Shown: in pieces, positions 8,916-16,312 of the stretch
How the letters are laid out: each line of letters opens with the position of its first letter
Numbering within the stretch: position 1 is the first letter of the stretch
DNA from: Streptomyces roseoviridis
Lineage (GTDB): Bacteria; Actinomycetota; Actinomycetes; Streptomycetales; Streptomycetaceae
Direction: 5' to 3'
DNA length: 64,000 nucleotides
Assembly (NCBI RefSeq): GCF_039535235.1
Contig: NZ_BAAAWU010000001.1
Span: 248,001-312,000, forward strand
Notes under the pieces: model-generated
What the model was told of the DNA's origin: nothing
The model's input: the letters and a program-made list of their open reading frames with translations, nothing else
The model's database searches: none
Position numbers and translations under genes: made by a program

Positions 8916-9003
8916 TCCGTCATGCCGGGCCGAGTGGTCCTCCCGTCGCCCATCGAGGCGCCGTGTCGGTCCCGGGCCCGGTCCAGAGCAGAGAGCCACC
9001 GGT

Positions 9004-9588
9004 ATGCATCTCGACCCCTTGGCGATCGTCACCGCCTTCGGGCTGATCTTCCTCGCCGAACTTCCGGACAAGACGATGTTCGCGTCCCTCGCCATGGGCA
9101 CGCGCATGCGTCCACTGTACGTCTGGTTCGGCACCGCGACGGCGTTCGTCGTCCACGTGGCCATCGCCGTCGGCGCGGGCGGCCTGCTCGGCCTCCTCCC
9201 CGGCTGGATCGTCAAGCTCGTCTCGGCGCTCCTGTTCGCCTTCGGCGCCTTCATGCTGCTGCGCGGCGGGGGCGACGACGACGAGGAGGACACGGGCGGC
9301 GCCACGGTGACCGGCTTCTGGCCCGTCTACTCCACCGCCTTCATGGCCGTGTTCATCAGCGAGTGGGGCGACCTGACCCAGATCACCACGGCCAACCTCG
9401 CCGCCACCAACGACACCTGGTCGACGGCGATCGGCTCCGCCGCCGCCCTGATGTCCGTCTCGGCGCTCGCCCTCGTCGCCGGCCGGTTCATCGCGAAGCG
9501 CGTCCCGCTCAGGACCGTGCAGCGGATCGGCGGCCTCTGCATGGCCGCGCTCGCGCTCTGGTCGCTGGTCGAGGTCTTCACGGGCTGA
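9004..9588 (+). CDS. TMEM165/GDT1 (UPF0016) family manganese exporter
   Basis: This 194-residue membrane protein has about six helices and two copies of the family motif E-x-G-D-(K/L)-T. Copy one is AELPDKTMFASL (about residues 19-30) and copy two is SEWGDLTQIT (about 119-128), separated by an acidic cytoplasmic loop (DDDEED). These paired acidic motifs bind and move divalent cations, and bacterial members export Mn2+. Control by the upstream yybP-ykoY riboswitch supports a role in manganese detoxification. The first motif keeps the standard form, while the second has Leu where Lys/Arg is commoner. Confidence 0.93.
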   Translation: MHLDPLAIVTAFGLIFLAELPDKTMFASLAMGTRMRPLYVWFGTATAFVVHVAIAVGAGGLLGLLPGWIVKLVSALLFAFGAFMLLRGGGDDDEEDTGGATVTGFWPVYSTAFMAVFISEWGDLTQITTANLAATNDTWSTAIGSAAALMSVSALALVAGRFIAKRVPLRTVQRIGGLCMAALALWSLVEVFTG

Positions 9589-9656
9589 CGCACCCGCCCG
9601 CGCTCACCGGCCCGCGCCCGGCGGCCACCCTTCCGGCCGCCGGGCGCACCCTTGCT

Positions 9657-9685
9657 GAAGGACTGAATCACTGCTTCACTCCTTC
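9657..9685. promoter_or_regulatory. 29-bp imperfect palindrome abutting a tetR start codon
   Basis: The two halves match at 24 of 29 positions around centre 9671, with outer arms gaagga and tccttc. The palindrome ends one base before the ATG at 9687 and no ribosome site is visible, so the mRNA may be leaderless with the operator over the promoter. Confidence 0.7.
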
Positions 9686-9686
9686 C

Positions 9687-10304
9687 ATGCCGTACCGACG
9701 CACGCCCGCCGTCCAGGCACGGCTCGACGCACAGCGCACCGCCGTCGTCGAGGCGGGCCTCGGTCTGCTCGCCCAGCACGGCTACGCCGGCTGCACCATG
9801 GCCGCGGTCGCCGCACGGGCCGGGATCGCCACCGGGAGCGTGTACCGCCACTTCCCCAGCAAGGCCGAGCTCTCCGTCGAGCTGTTCCGGACGGTCGTCC
9901 GGCGCGAGGTCGCCGCGGTGTCCGAGGCCGCGGCACTGTCCTGTCACCGGACCGCCGCCGAGCGGGTGGTCGCGGTCATCGAGACCTTCGCGAGCCGGGC
10001 CCTGAAGGCACCCCGGCTCGCCTACGCCCTGCTCGCCGAGCCGGTCGACCCGGCCGTCGACGCCGAGCGCCTCGTCTTCCGGCGCGCCTTCCGCGACGTC
10101 TTCGCCGCACGGATCGACGCCGGCGTGCGCGCCGGCGAACTGCCCCCCCAGGACGCCGTGCTGACCGCCTCCGCGCTCGTCGGCGCGGGCGCGGAGGCGC
10201 TCGTCGGTCCCCTCGCCGAGGGGGCCGTCGGCCCCGGCACCGTCCCCGCCCTGGTCACCTTCACCCTGCGAGCCCTGGGAGTACCCGATGCCGACCACGC
10301 ATGA
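9687..10304 (+). CDS. TetR-family regulator upstream of aidB
   Basis: The 205-residue protein has a clear TetR DNA-binding domain (residues about 10-60: AVVEAGLGLLAQHGYAGCTMAAVAARAGIATGSVYRHFPSKAELSVEL). Its C-terminal core is of the type seen in fatty-acid or acyl-CoA responsive TetR proteins, but the ligand cannot be read from sequence. Its 3' end overlaps the AidB gene by 17 bp, so they are co-transcribed. A palindrome directly before the start codon suggests autorepression of the pair. Confidence 0.92.
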   Translation: MPYRRTPAVQARLDAQRTAVVEAGLGLLAQHGYAGCTMAAVAARAGIATGSVYRHFPSKAELSVELFRTVVRREVAAVSEAAALSCHRTAAERVVAVIETFASRALKAPRLAYALLAEPVDPAVDAERLVFRRAFRDVFAARIDAGVRAGELPPQDAVLTASALVGAGAEALVGPLAEGAVGPGTVPALVTFTLRALGVPDADHA

Positions 10305-11940
10305 GGTCACCAACCAAGTCCCGCCGCTCACCGGTCACGACGTCTCGGCCGACCCGGCGCTCCTGGAGGCGCTGCGCCGCGAGGGCGCGGGCTGGGCGGA
10401 GACGGACCTCCGCGAGCTCGGCCTGCGGGCGGGCGGTCATCAGGCCCAGGAGTGGGGGCGGCTCGCCGAGCGCCACTCCCCCGTCCTGCACACCCACGAC
10501 CGGTACGGCCACCGGATCGACGAGGTCGAGTTCCACCCGTACTGGCACGAGCTGATGAACGTCGCCGTGCGGCACGGTCTGCACGGCGCGCCCTGGGCCG
10601 ACCCCCGGCCCGGCGCGCACGTGGCCCGCGCCGCCAAGGTGTTCGTGTGGGGGCAGGCCGACCCGGGGCACCTGTGCCCGGTCTCGATGACGTACGCGGC
10701 CGTGCCCGCCCTGCGCGCCGAGCCGGAGCTGGCCGCCGTGTACGAGCCGCTGCTGTCCTCCCCGTACTACGACTTCGGGCTGCGGGTGCCCACGGAGAAG
10801 CGCGGCATCATCGCCGGCATGTCGATGACGGAGAAGCAGGGCGGTTCGGACGTCCGCGCCAACACCACCCGCGCGGTCCCGACGGGCGAGTCCGGCATGT
10901 ACGCGCTGACCGGGCACAAGTGGTTCACCTCGGCCCCGATGTCCGACGTCTTCCTCACCCTCGCCCAGGCCCCCGGGGGACTCTCCTGCTTCCTCGTGCC
11001 GCGCGTGCTGCCGGACGGCTCGCGCAACGCCGTCCGCTTCCAGCGGCTGAAGGACAAGCTGGGCAACCGTTCGAACGCGTCGAGCGAGATCGAGTACGAA
11101 GGCGCGCTCGGCCGGCTCGTCGGCGAGGAGGGCCGCGGCGTCGCCACCATCATCCGCATGGTGAACATGACCCGGCTCGACTGCGCCGTCAGCTCCGCGT
11201 CCGGGATGCGCCAGGGCCTCGTGCAGGCCGTGCACCACGCCCGCCACCGCAGCGCCTTCGGTGCCCGTCTGGTCGACCAGCCGCTGATGACCAACGTGCT
11301 CGCGGACCTGGCGGTCGAGGCGGAGGCCGCGACGGTCGCCGCGCTGCGGCTCGCGGGCGCCGTGGACCGGGCCGCGGCCGGCGACGCGCAGGAGGAGCAG
11401 CTGCGCCGGCTGGGCCTCGCGGTCACCAAGTACTGGGTGTGCAAGCGGGCACCCGCACACGCGGCCGAGGCCCTGGAGTGCCTGGGCGGCAACGGCTACG
11501 TCGAGGACTCGGGTCTGCCCCGGCTGTACCGCGAGTCCCCGCTGCCCTCCATCTGGGAGGGCTCGGGGAACGTGGCGGCGCTCGACGTGCTGCGGGCGAT
11601 GGGCCGTCAGCCCGAGGCGGTGGAGGCGTTCTTCGCGGAGGTCGACCGCGCGGCCGGCGCCGACCGCCGTCTCGACGCGGCCGTCGTCCGTCTCCGCAAG
11701 GACCTCGCCGACGTCGCCGACCCGGCCGCGCTCCAGTACGGCGCCCGCCGCCTGGTCGAGCGGCTGGCCCTGGTCCTCCAGGGTTCCCTGCTGGTGCGGC
11801 ACGGCCACCCGGCGGTCGCGGACGCCTTCTGCGCCTCGCGCCTCGACGCCGACTGGGGCATCGCCTTCGGCACCCTCCCGCCGGGCCTGGACACGGCGGC
11901 GATCATCGAGCGCGGTACGCCGGTGTTCCCGGGGGCGTAG
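10288..11940 (+). CDS. aidB: AidB-like acyl-CoA dehydrogenase-fold flavoprotein
   Basis: The 550-residue product matches E. coli AidB along its length. It has GMSMTEKQGGSDVRANTTRA, GHKWFTSAPMSD, RLKDKLGNRSNASSEIE and LYRESPLPSIWEGSGNV. The catalytic-position Glu of the family is present (E424, equivalent to E425 in E. coli from memory). AidB is part of the adaptive response to alkylating agents; it binds FAD and DNA and its reaction remains uncertain. The start is the ATG inside the tetR 3' end, the only one giving the family N-terminus (HEVTNQVPPLTGHDV). Here it is TetR-controlled rather than Ada-controlled, which implies a different inducing signal. Confidence 0.93.
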   Translation: MPTTHEVTNQVPPLTGHDVSADPALLEALRREGAGWAETDLRELGLRAGGHQAQEWGRLAERHSPVLHTHDRYGHRIDEVEFHPYWHELMNVAVRHGLHGAPWADPRPGAHVARAAKVFVWGQADPGHLCPVSMTYAAVPALRAEPELAAVYEPLLSSPYYDFGLRVPTEKRGIIAGMSMTEKQGGSDVRANTTRAVPTGESGMYALTGHKWFTSAPMSDVFLTLAQAPGGLSCFLVPRVLPDGSRNAVRFQRLKDKLGNRSNASSEIEYEGALGRLVGEEGRGVATIIRMVNMTRLDCAVSSASGMRQGLVQAVHHARHRSAFGARLVDQPLMTNVLADLAVEAEAATVAALRLAGAVDRAAAGDAQEEQLRRLGLAVTKYWVCKRAPAHAAEALECLGGNGYVEDSGLPRLYRESPLPSIWEGSGNVAALDVLRAMGRQPEAVEAFFAEVDRAAGADRRLDAAVVRLRKDLADVADPAALQYGARRLVERLALVLQGSLLVRHGHPAVADAFCASRLDADWGIAFGTLPPGLDTAAIIERGTPVFPGA

Positions 11941-12051
11941 CCGCGGCCCCGCGGTGGACGTCGCGGTGCCGTGCTCCGCGCGCGGGCGGGCCCTCCGTGG
12001 CAATCCGAGGGCGCGTGCCCTTCCCCCAGTCGAGACGGAGGACCGTCCGCG

Positions 12052-12726
12052 CTGAGCAGCGAACGGTCCCCCGAGGAGGCCCGCGAGGCGGTCCGCGCGG
12101 AGCCGGACCGGCGTGCCGAGAAGGCGGCGCCCAGGTCGTCACCTGGCGGCGGCATCTACACCGGCACCCCGAACTGTCCCACGGGGAGGAGCGGACAGCC
12201 GGGCTGGTGGCCGGTCATCTGCGCTCCCTCGGTCCGGACCAGGTCCGCACCGGCATCGCCGGACACGCGGTGGTCGGGGTGCTCTGGGCGAGGAGCGGTC
12301 GGCCGGGGCCGCGCACGGTCGCGTCGCGGGCGGACACCGACGCCCCTCCGGTACCCGACCCACGGGGGGCCGACTTCGCGTCCGAGGCGGTCGACGCGGA
12401 CTGTCCGGGCGGCCCGTTCCCGGTGTCGCACGCGTGCGGGCACGACTGGGGCGGCGGGGCCGCTGACCCTGCGCAGGGGCGGCGGCGTCGACCGGGTCGT
12501 GGAGACGGGGGCGATGCTCGGCTACGACGACGCGTCCGAGCTCGTGAACCGCTTCGGCGGCCTGTGCGTGATGCCGGGCGTCCGGGACGCGGCCCCGGAC
12601 GCGGCCGGGCGCCCGGTTCCGGTCGAGGGCGGGCGCGGTCCGGTCACCCACCACAACCCGCGCTTCCACGCGGACGACGACACCCTGGTCCGTGGCGTCC
12701 GGCCGCACGCGCACGTGGCCCGGTGA
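12052..12726 (+). pseudogene. Decayed M20-family amidohydrolase (aminoacylase-like)
   Basis: Pieces of an M20 amidohydrolase are scattered over two frames. Frame 1 carries a start-like segment (RSPEEAREAVRAEPDRRAEKAA) to about 12127. Frame 3 carries VTWRRHLHRHPELSHGEERTAGLVAGHL and the zinc motif SHACGHDWG to about 12450. Frame 1 then carries the C-terminus, LGYDDASELVNRFGGLCVMPGV and VTHHNPRFHADDDTLVRGVR. Intact enzymes have about 400 residues and this remnant about 225, so most of the central region, including the dimerisation domain, has been deleted and at least two frameshifts have occurred. It is not expected to be functional. Confidence 0.75.
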
Positions 12727-12922
12727 TTCGGATTCGGGGAACCTGGGTGTGCTGTGCCGTGGGCGGTACGACCATCTGACGGGCGCTCTGACGACCGGCT
12801 GACCGGGCCGGCTGACGGGAACGGCTGGCCGCAGCGGCCGGCCGGAGCAGCGGGCCGGAGCGGGTTCACTCGTTCGTGAGTTTCCGGCGCGCTGGCGGGC
12901 GCGGCTGTCCACGCTGACTGCC

Positions 12923-13255
12923 ATGACATCGGGGAACGATCAAGAGAACGGGCATCCCAGCGGGCAGGACCGGGCGGTGCTGCTGGTCGCCGGCCTCGCG
13001 GATCTGGCGGTGAGCACGCTCGGCACGGCGTTCGGCACGGCGCGGGGGCTGTTGCGGCGCTCGGACACCGCACAACTGGTCGAGGAGGCCGAGCGGGACC
13101 TGGTCGCCCGCGGACGGCTGGCCCTGGACCGCCGTACGGCGCCGCCTCCCGCCCACCTGGAGGTGCTGGCCCGGCACGTGCTGGCCCGGCGCGAACGCCA
13201 GGACCGGCACGACCTTTGGCACCCCGACGACCGCCGGGACCGTGACGATGACTGA
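12923..13255 (+). CDS. Small uncharacterised protein coupled to polyprenyl synthase
   Basis: I do not recognise a family for this 110-residue protein. It has a mildly hydrophobic segment (AVLLVAGLADLAVSTLGTAFGTARGLL, about residues 18-44) and then a charged helical region ending in a run of Asp/Arg (RRDRDDD). The segment could be an amphipathic or membrane-associating helix. Its 3' end overlaps the polyprenyl synthase start by 14 bp, so the two are translated together. A role in presenting the synthase at the membrane is possible but is inference only. Confidence 0.7.
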   Translation: MTSGNDQENGHPSGQDRAVLLVAGLADLAVSTLGTAFGTARGLLRRSDTAQLVEEAERDLVARGRLALDRRTAPPPAHLEVLARHVLARRERQDRHDLWHPDDRRDRDDD

Positions 13256-14357
13256 GCTCTGGGACGCGGCCGCCTTCAAGGCCCGCGTCGACGAGGTGCT
13301 GCACCGTTTCGTGGCCCGGGAGGCCGACGAGCTGACGGCCGTCGACGCGTCCCTCGGGCCGGTGGCCGAGCAGTTGGAGTCGGCGGTGGCCGACGGCAAG
13401 CGGCTGCGGGCCGCGTTCTGCTACTGGGGCTGGCGCGGCGGCGGCCAGCCGGACAGCGACGCGCTGGTGCGGGCGGCGGCCTCGATGGAGCTGGTGCACG
13501 CGGCGGCGGTCGTGCACGACGACCTGATCGACGACAGCCCCCTGCGGCACGGGCGGCCCACCGCACACCGGGCGCTGCGTGCCGCCGTCCCGCGCCATCC
13601 GCGGGCGCCGGGCGCCGCGCGGTCCCTCGCCATGCTGGTCGGCGATCTCCTGATGTCCCTGGCCGGGCAGCTGTTCGTCACCAGCGGGCTGCCCGCGGCG
13701 TATCTCGGCCGGGCGCGCCCGCTGTGGGCCGCGCTCGCCCGGGACCTGATCGCGGGCGAGTGCCTGGAGATCCTCCACACCGGCGCCGCTCCGGACACCG
13801 CGGCCTCGCTCAAGGTGATCCGCTACAAGACCGCCAAGTACACGGTGGAGCAGCCACTGCTGATCGGGGGCGCGCTGGCGGGTGCGCCGGCGCGCCTGGG
13901 CGAGGGCTACTCCGCGTACGGCCTGCCGCTCGGTGAGGCCTTCCAGTTGCGGGACGACCTGCTGGGTCTGTTCGGGGACCCGGAGCGCACCGGCAAGGCC
14001 ACCGGTGACGACCTGCGGGGACACCGGCCCACGGCGCTGCTCGCGGAGACCTGGCGAGCCGCGGACGCCGCGCAGCGGGAGCGGTTGCGGGCCCTGCTGG
14101 GGCACCGGGGGGCGCCGGTGGCGGACCGCGCCGACCGCGGCCACGGCGAGGACGGCCACGACGCCGGCCACGGCGACGGCGGTCCGGAGGAGGTCCGCGT
14201 GCTGATGCGGAGCCTGAAGGCACCCGAACGGGTGGAACGCATGATCGCCGCCCGGGTCGAGGAGGCGCTGCGCGCCCTGGACGAGCTCGACGCGCCGCCC
14301 GCGGCCGTCGCCGCGCTCACGTCGCTGGCCCACTCCGCCTCGACCCGCCTGTCCTGA
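13242..14357 (+). CDS. Polyprenyl (geranylgeranyl-type) diphosphate synthase
   Basis: This 371-residue trans-prenyltransferase condenses isopentenyl diphosphate with an allylic diphosphate. The first Asp-rich motif is VHDDLIDDSPLRHGRPTAHR (DDLID at residues 93-97) and the second is AFQLRDDLLGLFGD (about residue 230). The KRLRAAFC segment (normally KRLRP) and YKTAKYTVEQPLLIG are also typical. The residues before the first motif, SMELVHAAAVV, are small or medium, consistent with a C20 or longer product. A His/Asp/Gly-rich insert (about 290-318) interrupts the C-terminal part. It precedes an isoprenoid-type oxygenase gene by 85 bp on the same strand. Confidence 0.93.
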   Translation: MTMTELWDAAAFKARVDEVLHRFVAREADELTAVDASLGPVAEQLESAVADGKRLRAAFCYWGWRGGGQPDSDALVRAAASMELVHAAAVVHDDLIDDSPLRHGRPTAHRALRAAVPRHPRAPGAARSLAMLVGDLLMSLAGQLFVTSGLPAAYLGRARPLWAALARDLIAGECLEILHTGAAPDTAASLKVIRYKTAKYTVEQPLLIGGALAGAPARLGEGYSAYGLPLGEAFQLRDDLLGLFGDPERTGKATGDDLRGHRPTALLAETWRAADAAQRERLRALLGHRGAPVADRADRGHGEDGHDAGHGDGGPEEVRVLMRSLKAPERVERMIAARVEEALRALDELDAPPAAVAALTSLAHSASTRLS

Positions 14358-14442
14358 CCCCGCCCCGCCTCCGCCCCGGAGCGCGAGCCGGCGAAGCGCC
14401 GGAACCCTGAAGCCCCGAAGCCGAAGCCCTAAGGAAGCACGC

Positions 14443-15648
14443 ATGATCCCCATCGAGGCGTCGATGGACGCCCTGCGCCACGCGGGTGACGAGCTGGCCG
14501 ACGCCACCGTCGCCACCCTCTTCGAACGCGGCCAGGTCGGCACGTTCAACACGCTGATGCGTTACGTCTCCACGTCCGGCTCGCCCCTGCCGGACGGGCT
14601 GCCGGAGGTGGCCCGGGAGTACCTGCAGGCCACCGCCGCACCGCCGAGCTGGGTGGACTGGGGCGAGATGGAGAAGGCGCGGCTGTTCTTCACCGACAAC
14701 GACGTGCACATCACGACGGCGCTGTCCTTCGCCGCCATGCCCGCCTGCTATCTGGTCCCGCACGTGGCGCGCCTGCTGTCCGCGACGCACGGCCTGCGGT
14801 ACCCCGCGAAGCGCATGGCGGAGACCGGGCAGTTCACGGTGTACCTGATGCGGCCGGACGCCTTCGAGGCGGGCGGCCGGTTCGTCCCGGCCGCGCAGAA
14901 GGTCCGGCTGCTGCACGCCTCGATCCGCCACCATCTGCGGCGCGAGGGCCTGTGGGACACGGCGGAGCTCGGGGTGCCGATCTGTCAGGAGGACATGATC
15001 GGCGGGCAGATGTTCTTCTCGATGCTGGTCCTCGACAGTCTGCACCGGCTCGGCATCCACATGTCGGCCGAGGGCGCGAACGCCTACTTGTACGCCTGGC
15101 GGGTGGTCGGCGCGATGCTCGGCGTCGACCAGGACGCCGTGCCGAAGGACCTCGACGAGGCCCGCCGGTTCCTCGACCTCTACATGATCCGGCACATGGG
15201 GCCCTCGCCGGAGGGGGCGGAGCTGACCCGGCAGCTCATCGAGCTCTACGAGGAGGTGGTGCCGGGCACCCTGTTCGACCCGATCGTCTCGGCCCTCGTC
15301 CGGCATCTGGTGGGCGACACGTGCGCCGACTGGCTGGAGGTGCCGCGCACGGCGTGGGACACGGTCGTGAAGGCGGTGCCGCGTCTGCTGGGCGTGCTCG
15401 AGACCGTCGAGGACCGCTCCCCGCTCGGCGCGTGGCTCCTCGACCGGCTCGGTCACCTGACGACCGTGTTCGAGTTGTCCTCCCTCACCCGGGGCCGGGT
15501 CATGCACTACGCCATCCCGGAACACCTCAGGAAGGACTACGGCCTGTCCTCTGCGGTCTCCGCCAAGCGCAGGTGGACCCCGCCCCCGCCTGTCGTCGAC
15601 GCCTCCTGGTCCGGGGCCGGGGACCGTCGCCCGGGCGCGGCCACGTGA
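14443..15648 (+). CDS. Rubber-oxygenase/MpaB family (DUF2236) heme oxygenase
   Basis: The 401-residue protein belongs to the DUF2236 family, which includes latex-clearing protein (Lcp) and fungal MpaB; both cleave isoprenoid C=C bonds oxidatively. The heme-ligand region KVRLLHASIRHHL puts His at 158. R124 and T128 in YPAKRMAETGQF keep the spacing to this His that I recall for Lcp (R164, T168, H198); the Lcp lysine is replaced by Glu here. PICQEDMIGGQMFFS follows, as in the family. No signal peptide is visible, unlike secreted Lcp, so it should act inside the cell. Its position behind a prenyl diphosphate synthase suggests it oxidises that enzyme's product or a derived lipid. Confidence 0.85.
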   Translation: MIPIEASMDALRHAGDELADATVATLFERGQVGTFNTLMRYVSTSGSPLPDGLPEVAREYLQATAAPPSWVDWGEMEKARLFFTDNDVHITTALSFAAMPACYLVPHVARLLSATHGLRYPAKRMAETGQFTVYLMRPDAFEAGGRFVPAAQKVRLLHASIRHHLRREGLWDTAELGVPICQEDMIGGQMFFSMLVLDSLHRLGIHMSAEGANAYLYAWRVVGAMLGVDQDAVPKDLDEARRFLDLYMIRHMGPSPEGAELTRQLIELYEEVVPGTLFDPIVSALVRHLVGDTCADWLEVPRTAWDTVVKAVPRLLGVLETVEDRSPLGAWLLDRLGHLTTVFELSSLTRGRVMHYAIPEHLRKDYGLSSAVSAKRRWTPPPPVVDASWSGAGDRRPGAAT

Positions 15649-15700
15649 CGCCCTCGTGGACGTCGGCGGGAATCGACGCCCGCGGGCGGTCCCGAGTTGC

Positions 15701-15743
15701 GTGGCGGCCGGTACGCGCAAGGCTGGGGGTACCGGTCCGCCAC
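15701..15743. promoter_or_regulatory. Long inverted repeat before the cupin gene
   Basis: The arm gtggcggccggtac (15701-15714) pairs with gtaccggtccgccac (15729-15743) apart from one bulged base. The structure ends a few bases before the ribosome site (gggaga) of the cupin gene. It could be an operator or a 5' UTR hairpin. Confidence 0.6.
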
Positions 15744-15758
15744 CCGCAGGGAGAGACG

Positions 15759-16091
15759 ATGCAGCAGCCCGAACCCTTCGACCTCGGTGCCCTGGTCGAC
15801 GAGCATCTGGCCAACGCGCGTTCCGACGCGCACGGCCGCAGCGCCCATCTGCTCGTGCACGACGGGGTGCTCCGGCAGAGCGTGATCGCGCTGATCGGCG
15901 GGATGGCACTGGACGAGCACAACGCCCCGCCGGCCGCGAGCCTCCAGGTGCTGCGGGGCCGGGTGGAGCTGACGGCGTCGGGGCGGACGCGGGAACTGGC
16001 GGCGGGGCAGCTCCAGATGCTCCCGAAGGAACGCCAGGGCCTGACCGCGCTCGAGGACGCCGTCGTGCTGCTGACCGCCGTCAACGACTGA
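15759..16091 (+). CDS. Small cupin-domain protein
   Basis: The 110-residue protein is a single cupin barrel, with MALDEHNAPPAASLQVLRGRVELTASGRTRELAAGQLQMLPKERQGLTALEDAVVLLTAV forming the two cupin motifs. The first motif keeps one His (DEHN) and the second lacks the usual His-bearing PxxxxH pattern, so metal binding is doubtful; it may sense or bind a small molecule. The ATG at 15759 has gggagagac upstream. It follows the DUF2236 gene by 110 bp on the same strand but has its own leader with a long inverted repeat, so it may be separately controlled. Confidence 0.85.
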   Translation: MQQPEPFDLGALVDEHLANARSDAHGRSAHLLVHDGVLRQSVIALIGGMALDEHNAPPAASLQVLRGRVELTASGRTRELAAGQLQMLPKERQGLTALEDAVVLLTAVND

Positions 16092-16102
16092 GAGCCGTTC
16101 CC

Positions 16103-16178
16103 GACCGCGCCCCTCCGGTCCGACCGCGCCCCTCCGGTCCGGCCGCGCTCCGCTGGTCCGGCCGCGTTCCGCCGGTCC
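16103..16178. repeat. Four tandem 19-bp repeats
   Basis: Two exact copies of gaccgcgcccctccggtcc (16103-16121 and 16122-16140) are followed by two diverged copies (16141-16159 and 16160-16178). They fill the space between the cupin stop and the promoter region of the secreted depolymerase. No reading frame covers them convincingly. Confidence 0.85.
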
Positions 16179-16312
16179 GACCGGGCGCTGCCAGGTCGTG
16201 GCGCGCCATACTCCGACCGGTCGTTTGTGGCTTCCCGGCCCATAGGGGTGCGGGGTGCGCCGCCCCTACTCTCCGGCGCATCCCCACCCGTACGAGCCGC
16301 ACGGGAGTCCTG

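Noticed and set aside
12923..16091. Terpene biosynthetic gene cluster
   Set aside because: There is a prenyl diphosphate synthase but no terpene cyclase, P450 or phytoene synthase beside it, so a standard terpene cluster is not supported.
16103..16178. CRISPR-like 19-bp repeats
   Set aside because: The copies are contiguous with no spacers and no cas genes are present.
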